Of a DNA stretch of 58,335 nt, positions 7,562-16,510 are shown piece after piece. Within the stretch, counting starts at the first letter, position 1; every line of letters begins with the position of its first letter. The DNA is from Verrucomicrobiaceae bacterium E54 (lineage in GTDB: Bacteria; Verrucomicrobiota; Verrucomicrobiia; Verrucomicrobiales; Akkermansiaceae): NCBI GenBank assembly GCA_022548915.1, contig JAKZES010000033.1, positions 1-58,335 of the forward strand. The letters run 5' to 3'. The notes beneath the pieces were generated by a model, which ran no database searches, was not told the origin of the DNA, and worked only from the letters and a program-made list of their open reading frames with translations. The position numbers were made by a program, and so were the translations under genes.

Positions 7562-9535
7562 CTACTCCTCCAGCTCGAAATCCTTCGGGGCACGGACGAT
7601 TCGGTCGACGGCGTGTTTGGTGATGATGTTGCCGCGGCTGCCGCGGCCCTTGATCGCCTGCTCGCCGAAATGGAACGGACGGCTCAGGTTGCGAAGCCGC
7701 AGCGCGGGCTTGATGTGCACGACCAGCATCTGGTCGTTGCTCGCCTCCTCCGTTTCGTGCACGGCAAAATAGAAGATCCGCGTGCCCTTCTTGCCGGGCG
7801 TGAGATCGTAGTCCTTGTCGCGGGTCACGCCGCCGACGCGGAAGCGCTTGGCCAGGAGGGGGCCGTCGCGGCCGTCGCGGTAGATCATCGAGTAGATCAG
7901 ATCCTCCTCCTTGCGGAAGACGGCCACGTGGACCGGACGCTGACCGACGAACACCTTCTCCGCCACCTTCACCACCTTCATCGTGCCGTCGGCGGTGAAG
8001 GCGATGATGTCGTCGATGGTCGAGCACTTCTCGACCGGCTTCTCCTTCTTGAGTCCGTAGCCGGCGAAGCCGCCCTTTTCGTCGAGGTAGAGCGTCTCGG
8101 TCGCGGCCACCACCTGTGTGCGATCGACCCGCTCGAACGACGCGATCTCGGTCTTCCGCTCGCGTCCCTTGCCGTAGCGCTTCTGGAGGTCCTTGAACCA
8201 GCGGATCGTGAACTTCGTCAGTTGCCCGAGGTTCTTCTCGGTTTCGGCGATCGCCTCCTCGAGCTTGTTGATCTCCTCGTCGGCCTTGAAGGAGTCGTAT
8301 TTCGAGATCCGCTTGATCCTGATCTCGGTGAGCCGGACGATGTCGTCCTCGGTGACCTCGCGCTTGAGCAGTTTCTTGAACGGCTTGAGACCGTCGTCGA
8401 TGGCCTTGATCACCGCCTCCCAGGTCTCGCATTCCTCGATGTCGCGGTAGATGCGGTTCTCGATGAAGATCTTCTCCAGCGAGCTGAAGTGCCACTTCTC
8501 GTTGAGTTCGGCGAGGCGGATCTTGAGTTCCTGCTCGAGCAGGTCGCGGGTCTGGAAGGCGCTCGCCTTGAGAATCTCCGAGACCCCCATGAACTTCGGC
8601 TTGCCCTCGGTGATGACGCAGCCGTTGGGCGAGATGCCCATCTCGCAGTCGGTGAAGGCGAACAGCGCATCGCGGGTCGTTTCGGCATCGGACCCGCTCG
8701 GCAGATAGACGAGAATGTCGGCGTGCTCGGCGGTGTTGTCCTCGATCTTGGAAATCTTGATCTTCCCCTTGTCACCGGCGGCGACAATGGAGTCCATCAG
8801 TGCGCCGGTGGTCGTGCCGAAGGGGATCTCGGTGATGCGCAGCAGGTTCTTCTTCTCGACCGAAATCCGTGCCCGCACCCGCACCTTGCCACCGCGAAGA
8901 CCGTCGCGGTAGTCGCTGGCATCCATGATGCCGCCGGTCGGAAAGTCCGGCAGCAACTCGAAGCTCTGCTTGCGCAGCGCCGCGATGCATCCGTCGATGA
9001 TCTCGTTGAAGTTGTGCGGCAGCATCTTGCACGCGAGGCCGACGGCGATGCCCTCGACCCCCTGGGCGAGCAGCACCGGGAACTTCGAAGGCAGCGTGAT
9101 CGGTTCCTTGTTGCGCCCGTCGTAGCTCGGCGTCCAGGCGGTCGTCTTCGGATTGAAGAGCACCTCGAGCGCGAACTTGGTCAGCCGGGCCTCGATGTAA
9201 CGCGGGGCGGCGGCCCCGTCCCCGGTCAGCGTGTTGCCCCAGTTTCCCTGGGTATCGATGAGCAGGTCCTTCTGGCCGAGATTCACCGTCGCATCGCCGA
9301 TCGCCGCATCGCCGTGCGGGTGGTACTTCATCGTGTTACCGATGAGATTGGCGACCTTGTTGTAGCGACCGTCGTCCAATTCCTTCATCGAGTGAAGAAT
9401 CCGGCGCTGGACGGGTTTCAACCCATCACCGAGGTGCGGCACCGCACGCTCGAGAATCACGTATGAGGCGTAATCGAGGAAATAGTCCGAATACATCTCG
9501 CCGAGCGAGACGTGCTGGTCGGGATCTGGGGTCAT
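7562..9535 (-). CDS. parC: DNA topoisomerase IV subunit A (ParC-type)
   Basis: 657 residues. The breakage-reunion domain is complete: YASYVILERAVPHLGDGLKPVQRRIL (residues 23-48), KYHPHGDAAIGDATVNLGQ (70-88) and the active-site tyrosine in AAPRYIEARLTKFA (Tyr113). It is shorter than GyrA (usually over 800 residues) and lacks an obvious GyrA box, fitting a ParC-type decatenase; the C-terminal part has degenerate beta-pinwheel blades (EKVFVGQRPVHVAVFRKEE). The start at 9535 gives the expected short leader before the conserved YSDYFLDYASY. The partner subunit B gene is not in this window on either side. A GyrA paralogue assignment is less likely. Confidence 0.85.
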   Translation of the reverse strand: MTPDPDQHVSLGEMYSDYFLDYASYVILERAVPHLGDGLKPVQRRILHSMKELDDGRYNKVANLIGNTMKYHPHGDAAIGDATVNLGQKDLLIDTQGNWGNTLTGDGAAAPRYIEARLTKFALEVLFNPKTTAWTPSYDGRNKEPITLPSKFPVLLAQGVEGIAVGLACKMLPHNFNEIIDGCIAALRKQSFELLPDFPTGGIMDASDYRDGLRGGKVRVRARISVEKKNLLRITEIPFGTTTGALMDSIVAAGDKGKIKISKIEDNTAEHADILVYLPSGSDAETTRDALFAFTDCEMGISPNGCVITEGKPKFMGVSEILKASAFQTRDLLEQELKIRLAELNEKWHFSSLEKIFIENRIYRDIEECETWEAVIKAIDDGLKPFKKLLKREVTEDDIVRLTEIRIKRISKYDSFKADEEINKLEEAIAETEKNLGQLTKFTIRWFKDLQKRYGKGRERKTEIASFERVDRTQVVAATETLYLDEKGGFAGYGLKKEKPVEKCSTIDDIIAFTADGTMKVVKVAEKVFVGQRPVHVAVFRKEEDLIYSMIYRDGRDGPLLAKRFRVGGVTRDKDYDLTPGKKGTRIFYFAVHETEEASNDQMLVVHIKPALRLRNLSRPFHFGEQAIKGRGSRGNIITKHAVDRIVRAPKDFELEE

Positions 9536-9595
9536 CCGTTGGCCCGATGCTTAAGCTTTGCGAAGCACTGGGCAAGAGGCTTTTCTCCCCGTGGC

Positions 9596-9612
9596 GGCGG
9601 ATTTCATCCGCC
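9596..9612. repeat. Small perfect hairpin in the parC/GH106 intergenic region
   Basis: GGCGGAT and ATCCGCC form a 7-bp stem with a TTC loop. It lies between the divergent parC and rhamnosidase genes, where a promoter or operator is expected. No other clear signal was seen in this 158-bp gap. Confidence 0.35.
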
Positions 9613-9693
9613 AGGCCCGGATTTCATCTTCTCACCAGCCACACCTTCTTGATTGGATCGTGCCTCCGGGAATGCTGCCATGCGGCCCGCCCG

Positions 9694-12216
9694 ATGCTCC
9701 GCCTCCTCCCACTGCTGCTCGTCATCCCGGTCCTTGCCGAGGATCCGGAACTCCCGCCGTGGCCGGAGGACGGCCCCGCCGAGATCACCCCGGCTCGGGA
9801 ATGGCCCGAACTCGACCCCGAGTCGCGGCCGTGGCTGCGCTGGCGCTGGCCCGCCAGCGGCGAACTGCCTGCCGATGCGGAGGCCGTCCTGAAGGCCGTC
9901 GCCGCCGCGGGCTTTGGTGGCGTGGAGGTGGTTCCCGAGGGTCCCGACCCCGCAATGCTGTGGCCGGATCCCGCGTGGATCGAGCGCTGCCGCCTGGCGG
10001 CGGAAACCTGCGCGAAGCTTGGCATGGGATTCGACCTGGCGACCCAGCGCGGCGCCATTCCCGAGACCCCCAACGACGAGGGCCGCGAGACTTCCCTCCA
10101 CCCGGTCATCACCACCGTCGCCGCCGGACCGGTGGACATCGCCTTGCCCGAGGGCACCATCGACTGCCTCGGTGCCTGGCCACGCCAGGGGGCCCCGATC
10201 GACCTCTCCGACTTCGTCGATCTCGAGGCCGGCCGGCTCATCTGGGAAGCCCCGCCCGGGACCTGGAGGATCTTCGGCGCGATCCATCAAACGGCGGGCC
10301 GTCACCTCGACCCGTTCTCTCCGGCGGCGGCCATCGACCGGCTGGACCGCCTCGACGAGGCCTTCCTCGCCGCCGCTGCCCCGCTGCCCCGCGCCCGCAC
10401 CCTGGAACGCACCCGGTCCACCGGTGCCGACTGGTCGCGGGAACTGGTCCCGGCCTTTCGAAGGCTCCGTGGCTACGACCTGCGCGAGGAACTCCCGGCC
10501 CTCTTCGGCGACGCGACGGCCGGCACGGTCGAGCGGCTGTTTTCGGACTACCGGGAAACCCTCGACGACCTGCGCTACGAGACCCTGCTCGCCTGGCACG
10601 AGCACACCCGCGACCGGGGCTCGCTCACCCGCAGCCTCCTCGCCGGTGGCCCGGGTCATCCACTCGACGTGCACGCGGTTGCCGACATCCCGGGCACGCT
10701 CATCGAAATCAATAACGGTCAACTGCCGCCGGTGACGGCGAAATTTGCCGCCTCGGCGGCCCATCTCACCTACAAGCCCATCGTCCAGGGCAGCTTCCGC
10801 ACCGACCAACTCCTCACCCCCGCCCTGCTCAAGCGCACGGCGGACCACCTGTGGCTGGCCGGAGCCAACCAACTCATCCTCGACGGCCGGGGCACGGGCG
10901 GAATCCGGGCACCGCTCGACCCGGGCACCGGACTGTGGCGTCACCTCCCGGCCTTCACCGCCTACGTCGATCGCTGCCAGAGCGTGCTGCAGACCGGAGC
11001 GCCCGACCCCGACCTGCTGCTCTACTTTCCGGCGCACGATTTCCACGTCGAGCGCGACGGACTTCCCGACGAGCCCGTCGCCCGCAGCCGCTGGCTCGAG
11101 CCGACGGGCTTCCATCGCGCAGCCACCGACTTCGACCGGGGCGGCGTCGACTACGACATCGTGAGCGACCGCCTCCTCCGGCAGGCCGTCGTGGCCGATG
11201 GCAGGATCATCCTCGGCGGACTCACCTACACCGGGATCGTGCTGCCGGAAGTACGACGTTTGCCGGAGACGACCGCCACCAAGCTTCTCGACCTTGCCCG
11301 GGCCGGCGCCAGGATCGGCATCCTCGGCGAATGGCCGCGCGACGTGCCCGGACTCCCCTCGCCCGACATCCGCCGCGGCACGCTGGTCAGCGCCATCCAG
11401 GCCATGCCGGATGCCTCCGTCGCCGAGGGCAGCGACGCCGTCGAGCTTGCGGAACGGCTCGGCGTCACGCCCGAGCCGATGACCCGCGAGGGACTGCACT
11501 TCGTCCGCCGCAGCCATGCCGACGGCCACCACTACTTCGTCGTCCACACCGGCGACCGCCCCATCGACGAATGGATCCCGCTCGCCAGGCCTGCCGCCTC
11601 CATCCGCCTGCTCGACCCCCGCTTCCCCGAGCGTTCGGGCTTCACCGAGGTCCGGCAAAAGGATGGCGTCGCCTCGGTGCGCCTCCAACTCGACCCCGGC
11701 GAGTCCCGCATCCTCCGCACCTACCGCGAGCCCCAAATCGCCGACGCCGTGTGGAAGGAGTTCGTCGCCGATCGCGACCCGCTGCCCATCGCCGGCACCT
11801 GGAACATCGACTTTCTCGAGGGCGGCCCGGTCCGGCCGGACTCCGTCGCCAGCCCGGTCCTGGGATCATGGAAAACCCTGGCCGATCCGGCGGTGGCCTC
11901 CTTCACCGGCGTCGCCCGCTACACCATCGAGTTCGAGTTGCCCGACCCGGGCGAAGGCCACTGGCAGCTCGACCTCGGCGGGGTCGCGCACAGCGCCGAG
12001 ATCCACCTCAACGGCCTTCCCGCCGGGATTGCCTTTGCCCCGCCCCACCGCTTCGACGTCGGCCCGATGCTCAAGGCCGGCACCAACACCCTCAGCATCC
12101 GGGTCGCCAACCTGCTCGCCCCCGGCCATCCCGAGCTACCCGCCGGACTTCTCGGCCCGGTCCGGCTGATTCCCCTGGTCGAAACCGCCGCGGTTCCGGC
12201 GGCGCCGCCCGAATAG
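9694..12216 (+). CDS. GH106-like alpha-L-rhamnosidase
   Basis: 840 residues starting MLRLLPLLLVIPVLA, a signal peptide; the frame is open further upstream but has no credible start there. GH106-type features: WLRWRWPASGELPADAEAVL near the N-terminus, GFGGVEVVPEGPDP, DLATQRGAIPETPND, a central TIM-barrel-like region (SYD-type GGPGHPLDVHAVADIPGTL, AANQ-type LAGANQLILDGRGTGG), and a C-terminal jelly-roll carbohydrate-binding domain (RYTIEFELPDPGEGHWQLDL, AHSAEIHLNGLPAG, AGTNTLSIRVANLLAPGHPE). It is somewhat shorter than characterised GH106 proteins. It probably acts in the periplasm on rhamnose-containing glycans and is convergent with the LysR gene, ending two bases from it. Confidence 0.75.
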   Translation: MLRLLPLLLVIPVLAEDPELPPWPEDGPAEITPAREWPELDPESRPWLRWRWPASGELPADAEAVLKAVAAAGFGGVEVVPEGPDPAMLWPDPAWIERCRLAAETCAKLGMGFDLATQRGAIPETPNDEGRETSLHPVITTVAAGPVDIALPEGTIDCLGAWPRQGAPIDLSDFVDLEAGRLIWEAPPGTWRIFGAIHQTAGRHLDPFSPAAAIDRLDRLDEAFLAAAAPLPRARTLERTRSTGADWSRELVPAFRRLRGYDLREELPALFGDATAGTVERLFSDYRETLDDLRYETLLAWHEHTRDRGSLTRSLLAGGPGHPLDVHAVADIPGTLIEINNGQLPPVTAKFAASAAHLTYKPIVQGSFRTDQLLTPALLKRTADHLWLAGANQLILDGRGTGGIRAPLDPGTGLWRHLPAFTAYVDRCQSVLQTGAPDPDLLLYFPAHDFHVERDGLPDEPVARSRWLEPTGFHRAATDFDRGGVDYDIVSDRLLRQAVVADGRIILGGLTYTGIVLPEVRRLPETTATKLLDLARAGARIGILGEWPRDVPGLPSPDIRRGTLVSAIQAMPDASVAEGSDAVELAERLGVTPEPMTREGLHFVRRSHADGHHYFVVHTGDRPIDEWIPLARPAASIRLLDPRFPERSGFTEVRQKDGVASVRLQLDPGESRILRTYREPQIADAVWKEFVADRDPLPIAGTWNIDFLEGGPVRPDSVASPVLGSWKTLADPAVASFTGVARYTIEFELPDPGEGHWQLDLGGVAHSAEIHLNGLPAGIAFAPPHRFDVGPMLKAGTNTLSIRVANLLAPGHPELPAGLLGPVRLIPLVETAAVPAAPPE

Positions 12217-12217
12217 C

Positions 12218-13102
12218 TCACGCCGCGCGACAGGCGGCCAGCAGTTCATCGACCAGCGGATTGGGAAACCGGCGACTGGGGGTGATCGCGTAGAAGGCCT
12301 CGCGGATGTCGGCGAAGCGGTGGTGGATCTTGAGCAAGCCCCGCTCCAGTTCGCCGCGCACCACCACCGGCGGCACCAGCGCCAGTCCGGCACCCTCGCG
12401 GGCGAGCAGACGCAGCATGGCCATGTCGTCCACCTCGGCCGCGATCACCGGACGAATCCCCGCCCGCTCCAGCTCCAGATCGAAGGCACCGCGCACGGCA
12501 CTGTCGGTCGTCGGCAACAGCAGCGGCTCCCTGCCCAGATCCTCGGGAAAACGGAAGCGCTTCCTCCCCCGCCACTTGCGGCCGACCAGGGCGACCGGCT
12601 GTTCTTCCAGCAGATGGCTGTACCAGGGGGTCTCCGCGTCGCGCCGGACCGCGAGGTTGGAGAACACCACGTCGAGGGTATGCGCGCGCAGTTGGCGCAA
12701 CAACTCGCTGAGACTCCCCGAGCGCAGCACCAGCTCGACGTCGTCCCGTCCGGCAAAGGGCCGCAGGCACTGGAGCTGGAAGTTCCGCGAGAGGGTCGCG
12801 ACCGATCCCACCCTGAGCATCCGCCTCCGGGCCGTGGTCTGATGACCCAGTGTCGCGACCAGTTCGTCGCCCGCCTGGAAGATCGATTCGGCGTAGTCGA
12901 GCGCAATGGTCCCGGCCTCGGTGAGCACCAACGACTTCTTTTCCCGATGGAAAAGCGGCTGCCCGAGGCTCTCCTCGAGTTGGCGGAGCTGCACACTGAT
13001 CGATGACTGCGACACCCCGAGCCGGGCCGCCGCACCGGTCAGCGTGCCCTCGTTCGCAATCGCCCGGAAGTAGCGCAGGTGGTGGTAGTTGAGAAATCCC
13101 AT
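12218..13102 (-). CDS. LysR-family transcriptional regulator (NhaR-like)
   Basis: 294 residues from the ATG at 13102, chosen because the LysR helix-turn-helix begins immediately (GFLNYHHLRYFRAIANEGTL, AARLGVSQSSISVQLRQLEE, LFHREKKSLVLTEAG). An effector-binding domain follows (RRMLRVGSVATLSRNFQLQC; DVVFSNLAV; GAGLALVPPVVV). The LNYHHLRYF opening is characteristic of the NhaR branch. It is divergent from the SbtA-type bicarbonate transporter, and LysR regulators commonly control the divergent neighbour. A palindrome overlaps the start codon (13101-13123), fitting autoregulation. The inducing ligand is unknown; inorganic carbon or sodium status is a guess from the neighbour. Confidence 0.85.
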   Translation of the reverse strand: MGFLNYHHLRYFRAIANEGTLTGAAARLGVSQSSISVQLRQLEESLGQPLFHREKKSLVLTEAGTIALDYAESIFQAGDELVATLGHQTTARRRMLRVGSVATLSRNFQLQCLRPFAGRDDVELVLRSGSLSELLRQLRAHTLDVVFSNLAVRRDAETPWYSHLLEEQPVALVGRKWRGRKRFRFPEDLGREPLLLPTTDSAVRGAFDLELERAGIRPVIAAEVDDMAMLRLLAREGAGLALVPPVVVRGELERGLLKIHHRFADIREAFYAITPSRRFPNPLVDELLAACRAA

Positions 13103-13123
13103 CGTTCGTTTTTTAAGAACGAT
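13101..13123. promoter_or_regulatory. Palindrome over the LysR start codon, candidate operator
   Basis: ATCGTTC (13101-13107) and GAACGAT (13117-13123) are perfect 7-bp arms around 9 bases. The left arm includes two bases of the LysR ATG (complement of 13100-13102). LysR proteins bind such interrupted dyads between divergent genes, so this is a candidate autoregulatory site. Confidence 0.5.
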
Positions 13124-13234
13124 ATTCTTTAAATCCACTAATGGAAAGAACAAACGAATTTGTGTTCACCTGTCGCGGATCGAGGAGGCAACGGCCTTCC
13201 CGATCTGAAATCTGAAATCAACCATCTGAAATTC

Positions 13235-14197
13235 ATGGAATCCCTGACCACCGTCCTGAACCCCGGCGTCCTGTTCTTCATCCTGGGCTTCGTCGCCGTG
13301 CTGCTGAAGTCCAACCTCACGATCCCCGAATCGGTGGTCCGCTTCCTCAGCCTCTACCTGATGCTCTCGATCGGCTTCAAGGGCGGCATCAGCCTCTACC
13401 ATTCGCCGCTCTTCGGCGACGGGATGATCATCATCGGCATCATCATCGCGATGAGCGCCCTGGTGCCCTTCTACTCCTTCCTGCTGCTCAAGAAGCGCCT
13501 CGGCGTGGCCGACGCCTGCGGCATCGGCGCGACCTACGGCTCGAACAGCACGCTGACCTACATCACTGCCGCCGGCTTCCTGACCTCCATCGGCCAGAGC
13601 TACGAGGGCTACATGACCGTCGCCCTGGTGGTGATGGAGACCCCGGCCATCATCATTGCGGTGCTCATGGCGCAGTTCGCCATGAAAACCAAGTCGACGA
13701 AGTCCACCCGGACGGTGATCCGCGAGTCGCTCACCGACGGCACCCTGCTGGTGCTGGTCGGCAGCATGGCCATCGGCTACCTGCTCACCGCGCTCGGCAC
13801 CGAGACCTCGCCCCTGGCGACCTTCATCGGGGGCGACATGTTCACCGGCATGCTGGTCTTCTTCCTGCTCTACATGGGCACGGTGGTCGGGCGGAAGTTC
13901 CGCGAGCTCGACCACTTCCCGCCGCTGCTGGTGGCCTTCGCCATCATCGCGCCGATCGTCAACGGCATGATCGCCATCGGTCTGTGCAAGGTCTTCGGCT
14001 TCCAGCACGGCGACGCCCTGCTGCTCACCATCCTGTGTGCCTCGTCCTCCTACATCGTCGCCCCGGCCATCCTCAAGGACACCCTGCCCGACGCCAACCC
14101 CGCGAAATTCCTCACCATGAGCATGGGGATCACCTTCCCCCTGAACATCGTGGTCGGGATCCCGGTTTACTGGTGGATCATCGAGCGCTGGGTCTGA
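13235..14197 (+). CDS. SbtA-type sodium-dependent bicarbonate transporter
   Basis: 320 residues, about ten membrane segments, beginning MESLTTVLNPGVLFFILGFV. The family pattern is seen in LKSNLTIPESVVRFLSLYLM, SIGFKGG, DACGIGATYGSNSTLTYITA and SSSYIVAPAILKDTLPDANP, followed by TMSMGITFPLNIVVGIP. These match the SbtA superfamily of Na+/HCO3- permeases. A TTG 75 bases upstream would extend the frame with a non-hydrophobic leader and is less likely. The direct repeat ATCTGAAAT occurs three times just before the ATG. The regulatory PII-like partner SbtB, common beside cyanobacterial sbtA, is absent here. Control by the divergent LysR protein is likely. Confidence 0.82.
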   Translation: MESLTTVLNPGVLFFILGFVAVLLKSNLTIPESVVRFLSLYLMLSIGFKGGISLYHSPLFGDGMIIIGIIIAMSALVPFYSFLLLKKRLGVADACGIGATYGSNSTLTYITAAGFLTSIGQSYEGYMTVALVVMETPAIIIAVLMAQFAMKTKSTKSTRTVIRESLTDGTLLVLVGSMAIGYLLTALGTETSPLATFIGGDMFTGMLVFFLLYMGTVVGRKFRELDHFPPLLVAFAIIAPIVNGMIAIGLCKVFGFQHGDALLLTILCASSSYIVAPAILKDTLPDANPAKFLTMSMGITFPLNIVVGIPVYWWIIERWV

Positions 14198-14244
14198 GCG
14201 GCAATCCCGGCTGGCCAGCCCGGAGAATGGGGGTAGGTTCCCGC

Positions 14245-15618
14245 ATGCTTCGCTTCCTGGCTGTCATCCTCCTGCTGACCTGCGCCGTGTCCACGGCGCA
14301 GGTCAGAATCCTGACCATCGGCGACAGCATTACAGATGAATACGGAGCGATCTCTAGCCTCGACAACATTTTCACCGTTGGCAGCGTCTATCCCGAGCCG
14401 GATCCTCCCTCGAACAACCCACGCGCGTTCAATTGGCCGGAGCTACTCGAGCTGAGAAGATCTGCCGAGGCGGATTTTGGAGTGTTCGGAATGTGGACGA
14501 GGCTATGGAACATTTTCAATCCGGGAGACACGCGCTACGAAGGTTACCAATACAACTTCGCACTCGTGGCCATGACCACCGAGGACTGGGTAAATATTCT
14601 TAATGGCAAGACCTCTGGCTTTGTCTACCCGGGTCTGTTTGCAAACACTGGTAGCAACCTACTGGCCTCCCTTGGGTCCGTCGATGTCGCCGTCATCCTC
14701 CTCGGCGGCAACGATCTGAAGGGAGCCTACGACAACATCATCACCACCCCGCCACCCAATCCTTTCCTGAGTGAGGTCCACGACCGAATTGAGACTATCC
14801 ACACCCGGATTCGGACTCAGGCACCAAACTTACCAATTGTGGTTGCCACCGTCCCCGATGTCGGTGCGACACCGGACGTGTTCAATTCCCGCACCAGCCC
14901 GGACATCGCGGCGGCCCGCGCCGCGATCGCGCTCATAAACCAAGACATCGTGAGCACCTTTTCCACGAAATCCAAGACCACGGTGGCCAGGGTCGACAAC
15001 CTGACCAGTGAAATCCTTGACATCAAACTAGGCTTGGTTCCCGGACCCTACGACCTCAATGGCACCGAGTTTGTGAGCGACGCGGGCGATCCCTACAACC
15101 CGCCCGATCACCTTTTTTGCAAGGACGGCTTCCACCCCCACACCGTCGGTCAGTTACTCATCGCCAACGAAGTCATCGCGGCGATCAATCAGATCGCTGC
15201 GGCTGATCCGGATTTCCCCGGTACCATCACGCCCTTCAGCAATCGGGAGATCCTCGACATCCTTCTGCTCGATCCCGACCAACCCTACCTCGATTGGATC
15301 GCGGGCTTCGGGGTGACCACCGATGGTCCCGATGACGACCCCGACCGGGACGGGCTGCCGAACCTCGTCGAGATGATCCTCGGCACCCCGCCGAACACCT
15401 TTTCGACGCCCTTCACCGGATCGTGGCCCGGCGGCGTTTCGTGGACGCCGGCCGACGAGCGATACGCCGCACTCAGCGCCGAGGAGTCGCCGGATCTCGG
15501 CGATTGGACCCCGGTTCCCGAGGCACGGATCTCGATCAACGGCGCGCAGCGGACCGTCACGCCTCCCGGCGGCGAGGACCGGTACTTCCTGCGCTTCCGC
15601 GCGGCCCCCCGGCCCTGA
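14245..15618 (+). CDS. Secreted SGNH/GDSL hydrolase with C-terminal Asp-rich segment
   Basis: 457 residues from ATG 14245 (MLRFLAVILLLTCAVSTAQ, signal peptide). Block I is ILTIGDSITDEYG with the nucleophile Ser, block III is ILLGGNDLKGAY, and block V is DGFHPHTVGQ with the His. After the catalytic domain comes LDWIAGFGV then DGPDDDPDRDGLPNLVEM, a calcium-binding-like thrombospondin-3 motif found at the C-termini of many secreted Verrucomicrobiota proteins, and a short beta segment. Likely an esterase or deacetylase acting on carbohydrate; the substrate is unknown. The start is 47 bases after the transporter stop, so read-through from it is possible. A strong hairpin follows. Confidence 0.75.
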   Translation: MLRFLAVILLLTCAVSTAQVRILTIGDSITDEYGAISSLDNIFTVGSVYPEPDPPSNNPRAFNWPELLELRRSAEADFGVFGMWTRLWNIFNPGDTRYEGYQYNFALVAMTTEDWVNILNGKTSGFVYPGLFANTGSNLLASLGSVDVAVILLGGNDLKGAYDNIITTPPPNPFLSEVHDRIETIHTRIRTQAPNLPIVVATVPDVGATPDVFNSRTSPDIAAARAAIALINQDIVSTFSTKSKTTVARVDNLTSEILDIKLGLVPGPYDLNGTEFVSDAGDPYNPPDHLFCKDGFHPHTVGQLLIANEVIAAINQIAAADPDFPGTITPFSNREILDILLLDPDQPYLDWIAGFGVTTDGPDDDPDRDGLPNLVEMILGTPPNTFSTPFTGSWPGGVSWTPADERYAALSAEESPDLGDWTPVPEARISINGAQRTVTPPGGEDRYFLRFRAAPRP

Positions 15619-15622
15619 AAAC

Positions 15623-15656
15623 AAAAAAGGGCCGCGCTTGCGCGCGAACCCTTTTC
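15623..15656 (+). terminator. Hairpin with A- and T-tracts after the SGNH gene
   Basis: AAAAGGG (15625-15631) pairs with CCCTTTT (15649-15655) around an inner GCGC/GCGC stem, giving an intrinsic terminator with a short U-tract five bases after the stop codon. The flanking A-tract lets it work from either side. Confidence 0.65.
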
Positions 15657-15748
15657 TGGGTGTCATGAAACCGGGGCCTCTACTCCCGGCGACAGCGGAA
15701 GAGTGCGCGATTTCCGCCATCCTGTCATGTCGCCATAAATAGGGACAG

Positions 15749-15826
15749 GGACCGCCGATCTCCGAATCGGCATCGGAGCCTACCGGACACAGCCACGCCG
15801 GATGCCGATTCGGAGATCGGCGGTCC
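15749..15826. repeat. Perfect 26-bp inverted repeat, 26-bp spacer
   Basis: The 26 bases at 15749-15774 (starting GGACCGCCGATCTCCG) are the exact reverse complement of 15801-15826 (ending TCGGAGATCGGCGGTCC). The element ends one base before the stop codon of the response-regulator gene. It could act as a terminator for that gene, but the length and perfection suggest a recently moved or maintained repeat element. Confidence 0.85.
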
Positions 15827-16510
15827 TCACGAAAGATCCAGCAAGCCCCGGCGAATTGCCTCGCTGACGGCGGCGGGAAGGCTGCGCACGTGCAGCTTGT
15901 CGAAGCTCCGGCGGATGTACTCGGTCACCGAGTGGGTGCTGAGCTTCAGCGAGTCGGCGATCTCCTGGCGGGTCAGGCCCTTCGCCGAAAGTTGCAGCAC
16001 CTCGCACTCTCGATCCGAGAGCGTCTCGGCACCGGCGATCGGGCTGAGCTTGCGGAAGCTCGAAAGAATCATGCCCGCGATCTTCGGATCGAGCGGCGTC
16101 CCACCGGCGAGCACCTCCTCGAGGGTCTCGATCAGGCGCGTCGCACTGCCGGCCTTCACCAGGTAGCCGTGGGCACCGGCCTCGAGGGCCGCAAAGACCT
16201 TCTCCTTGTCGGTGAAGGCGGTCAGCACCAGCACCTGGCAGCGGGGCATGATCTCGCGGACCTGCTTGATGCCCTCGATGCCGCTCATTCCCGGGAGGCC
16301 GAGGTCCGAAAGCACCACGTCGGCCTGGAGACCGCCGCGCATCGCTTCCAGCGCATCCTCCATGGTCGAGAAATCGCCCACGCACTCGTAACCGCGGTCC
16401 TCGAGGACCATCGATACCGATTCGCGGAAGTCCGCGTGGTCCTCCACCAGGATCACCTGCGTCGGCCTCTCGGCCCCATTATCGTCCTTCGCCACGGTCG
16501 GATCATGCAC
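15827..16510 (-). CDS. LuxR/NarL-type response regulator
   Basis: 227 residues from a GTG at 16510 that overlaps the kinase stop codon by 8 bases (a second GTG lies five codons later). The receiver domain has VILVEDHADFRESVSMVLED, the phospho-acceptor in VVLSDLGLPGMSG, TAFTD and the conserved Lys in GYLVKAG. The output domain is a LuxR helix-turn-helix (LSDRECEVLQLSAKGLTRQE, IADSLKLSTHSVTEYIR). It should be phosphorylated by the sensor kinase encoded directly upstream. Targets cannot be read from the sequence. A perfect inverted repeat follows the stop. Confidence 0.9.
   Translation of the reverse strand: MHDPTVAKDDNGAERPTQVILVEDHADFRESVSMVLEDRGYECVGDFSTMEDALEAMRGGLQADVVLSDLGLPGMSGIEGIKQVREIMPRCQVLVLTAFTDKEKVFAALEAGAHGYLVKAGSATRLIETLEEVLAGGTPLDPKIAGMILSSFRKLSPIAGAETLSDRECEVLQLSAKGLTRQEIADSLKLSTHSVTEYIRRSFDKLHVRSLPAAVSEAIRRGLLDLS

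Noticed and set aside
13160..13234. TTG start extending the SbtA-type protein by 25 residues
   Set aside because: The extension is polar and unlike family N-termini; ATG 13235 starts directly before the first helix.
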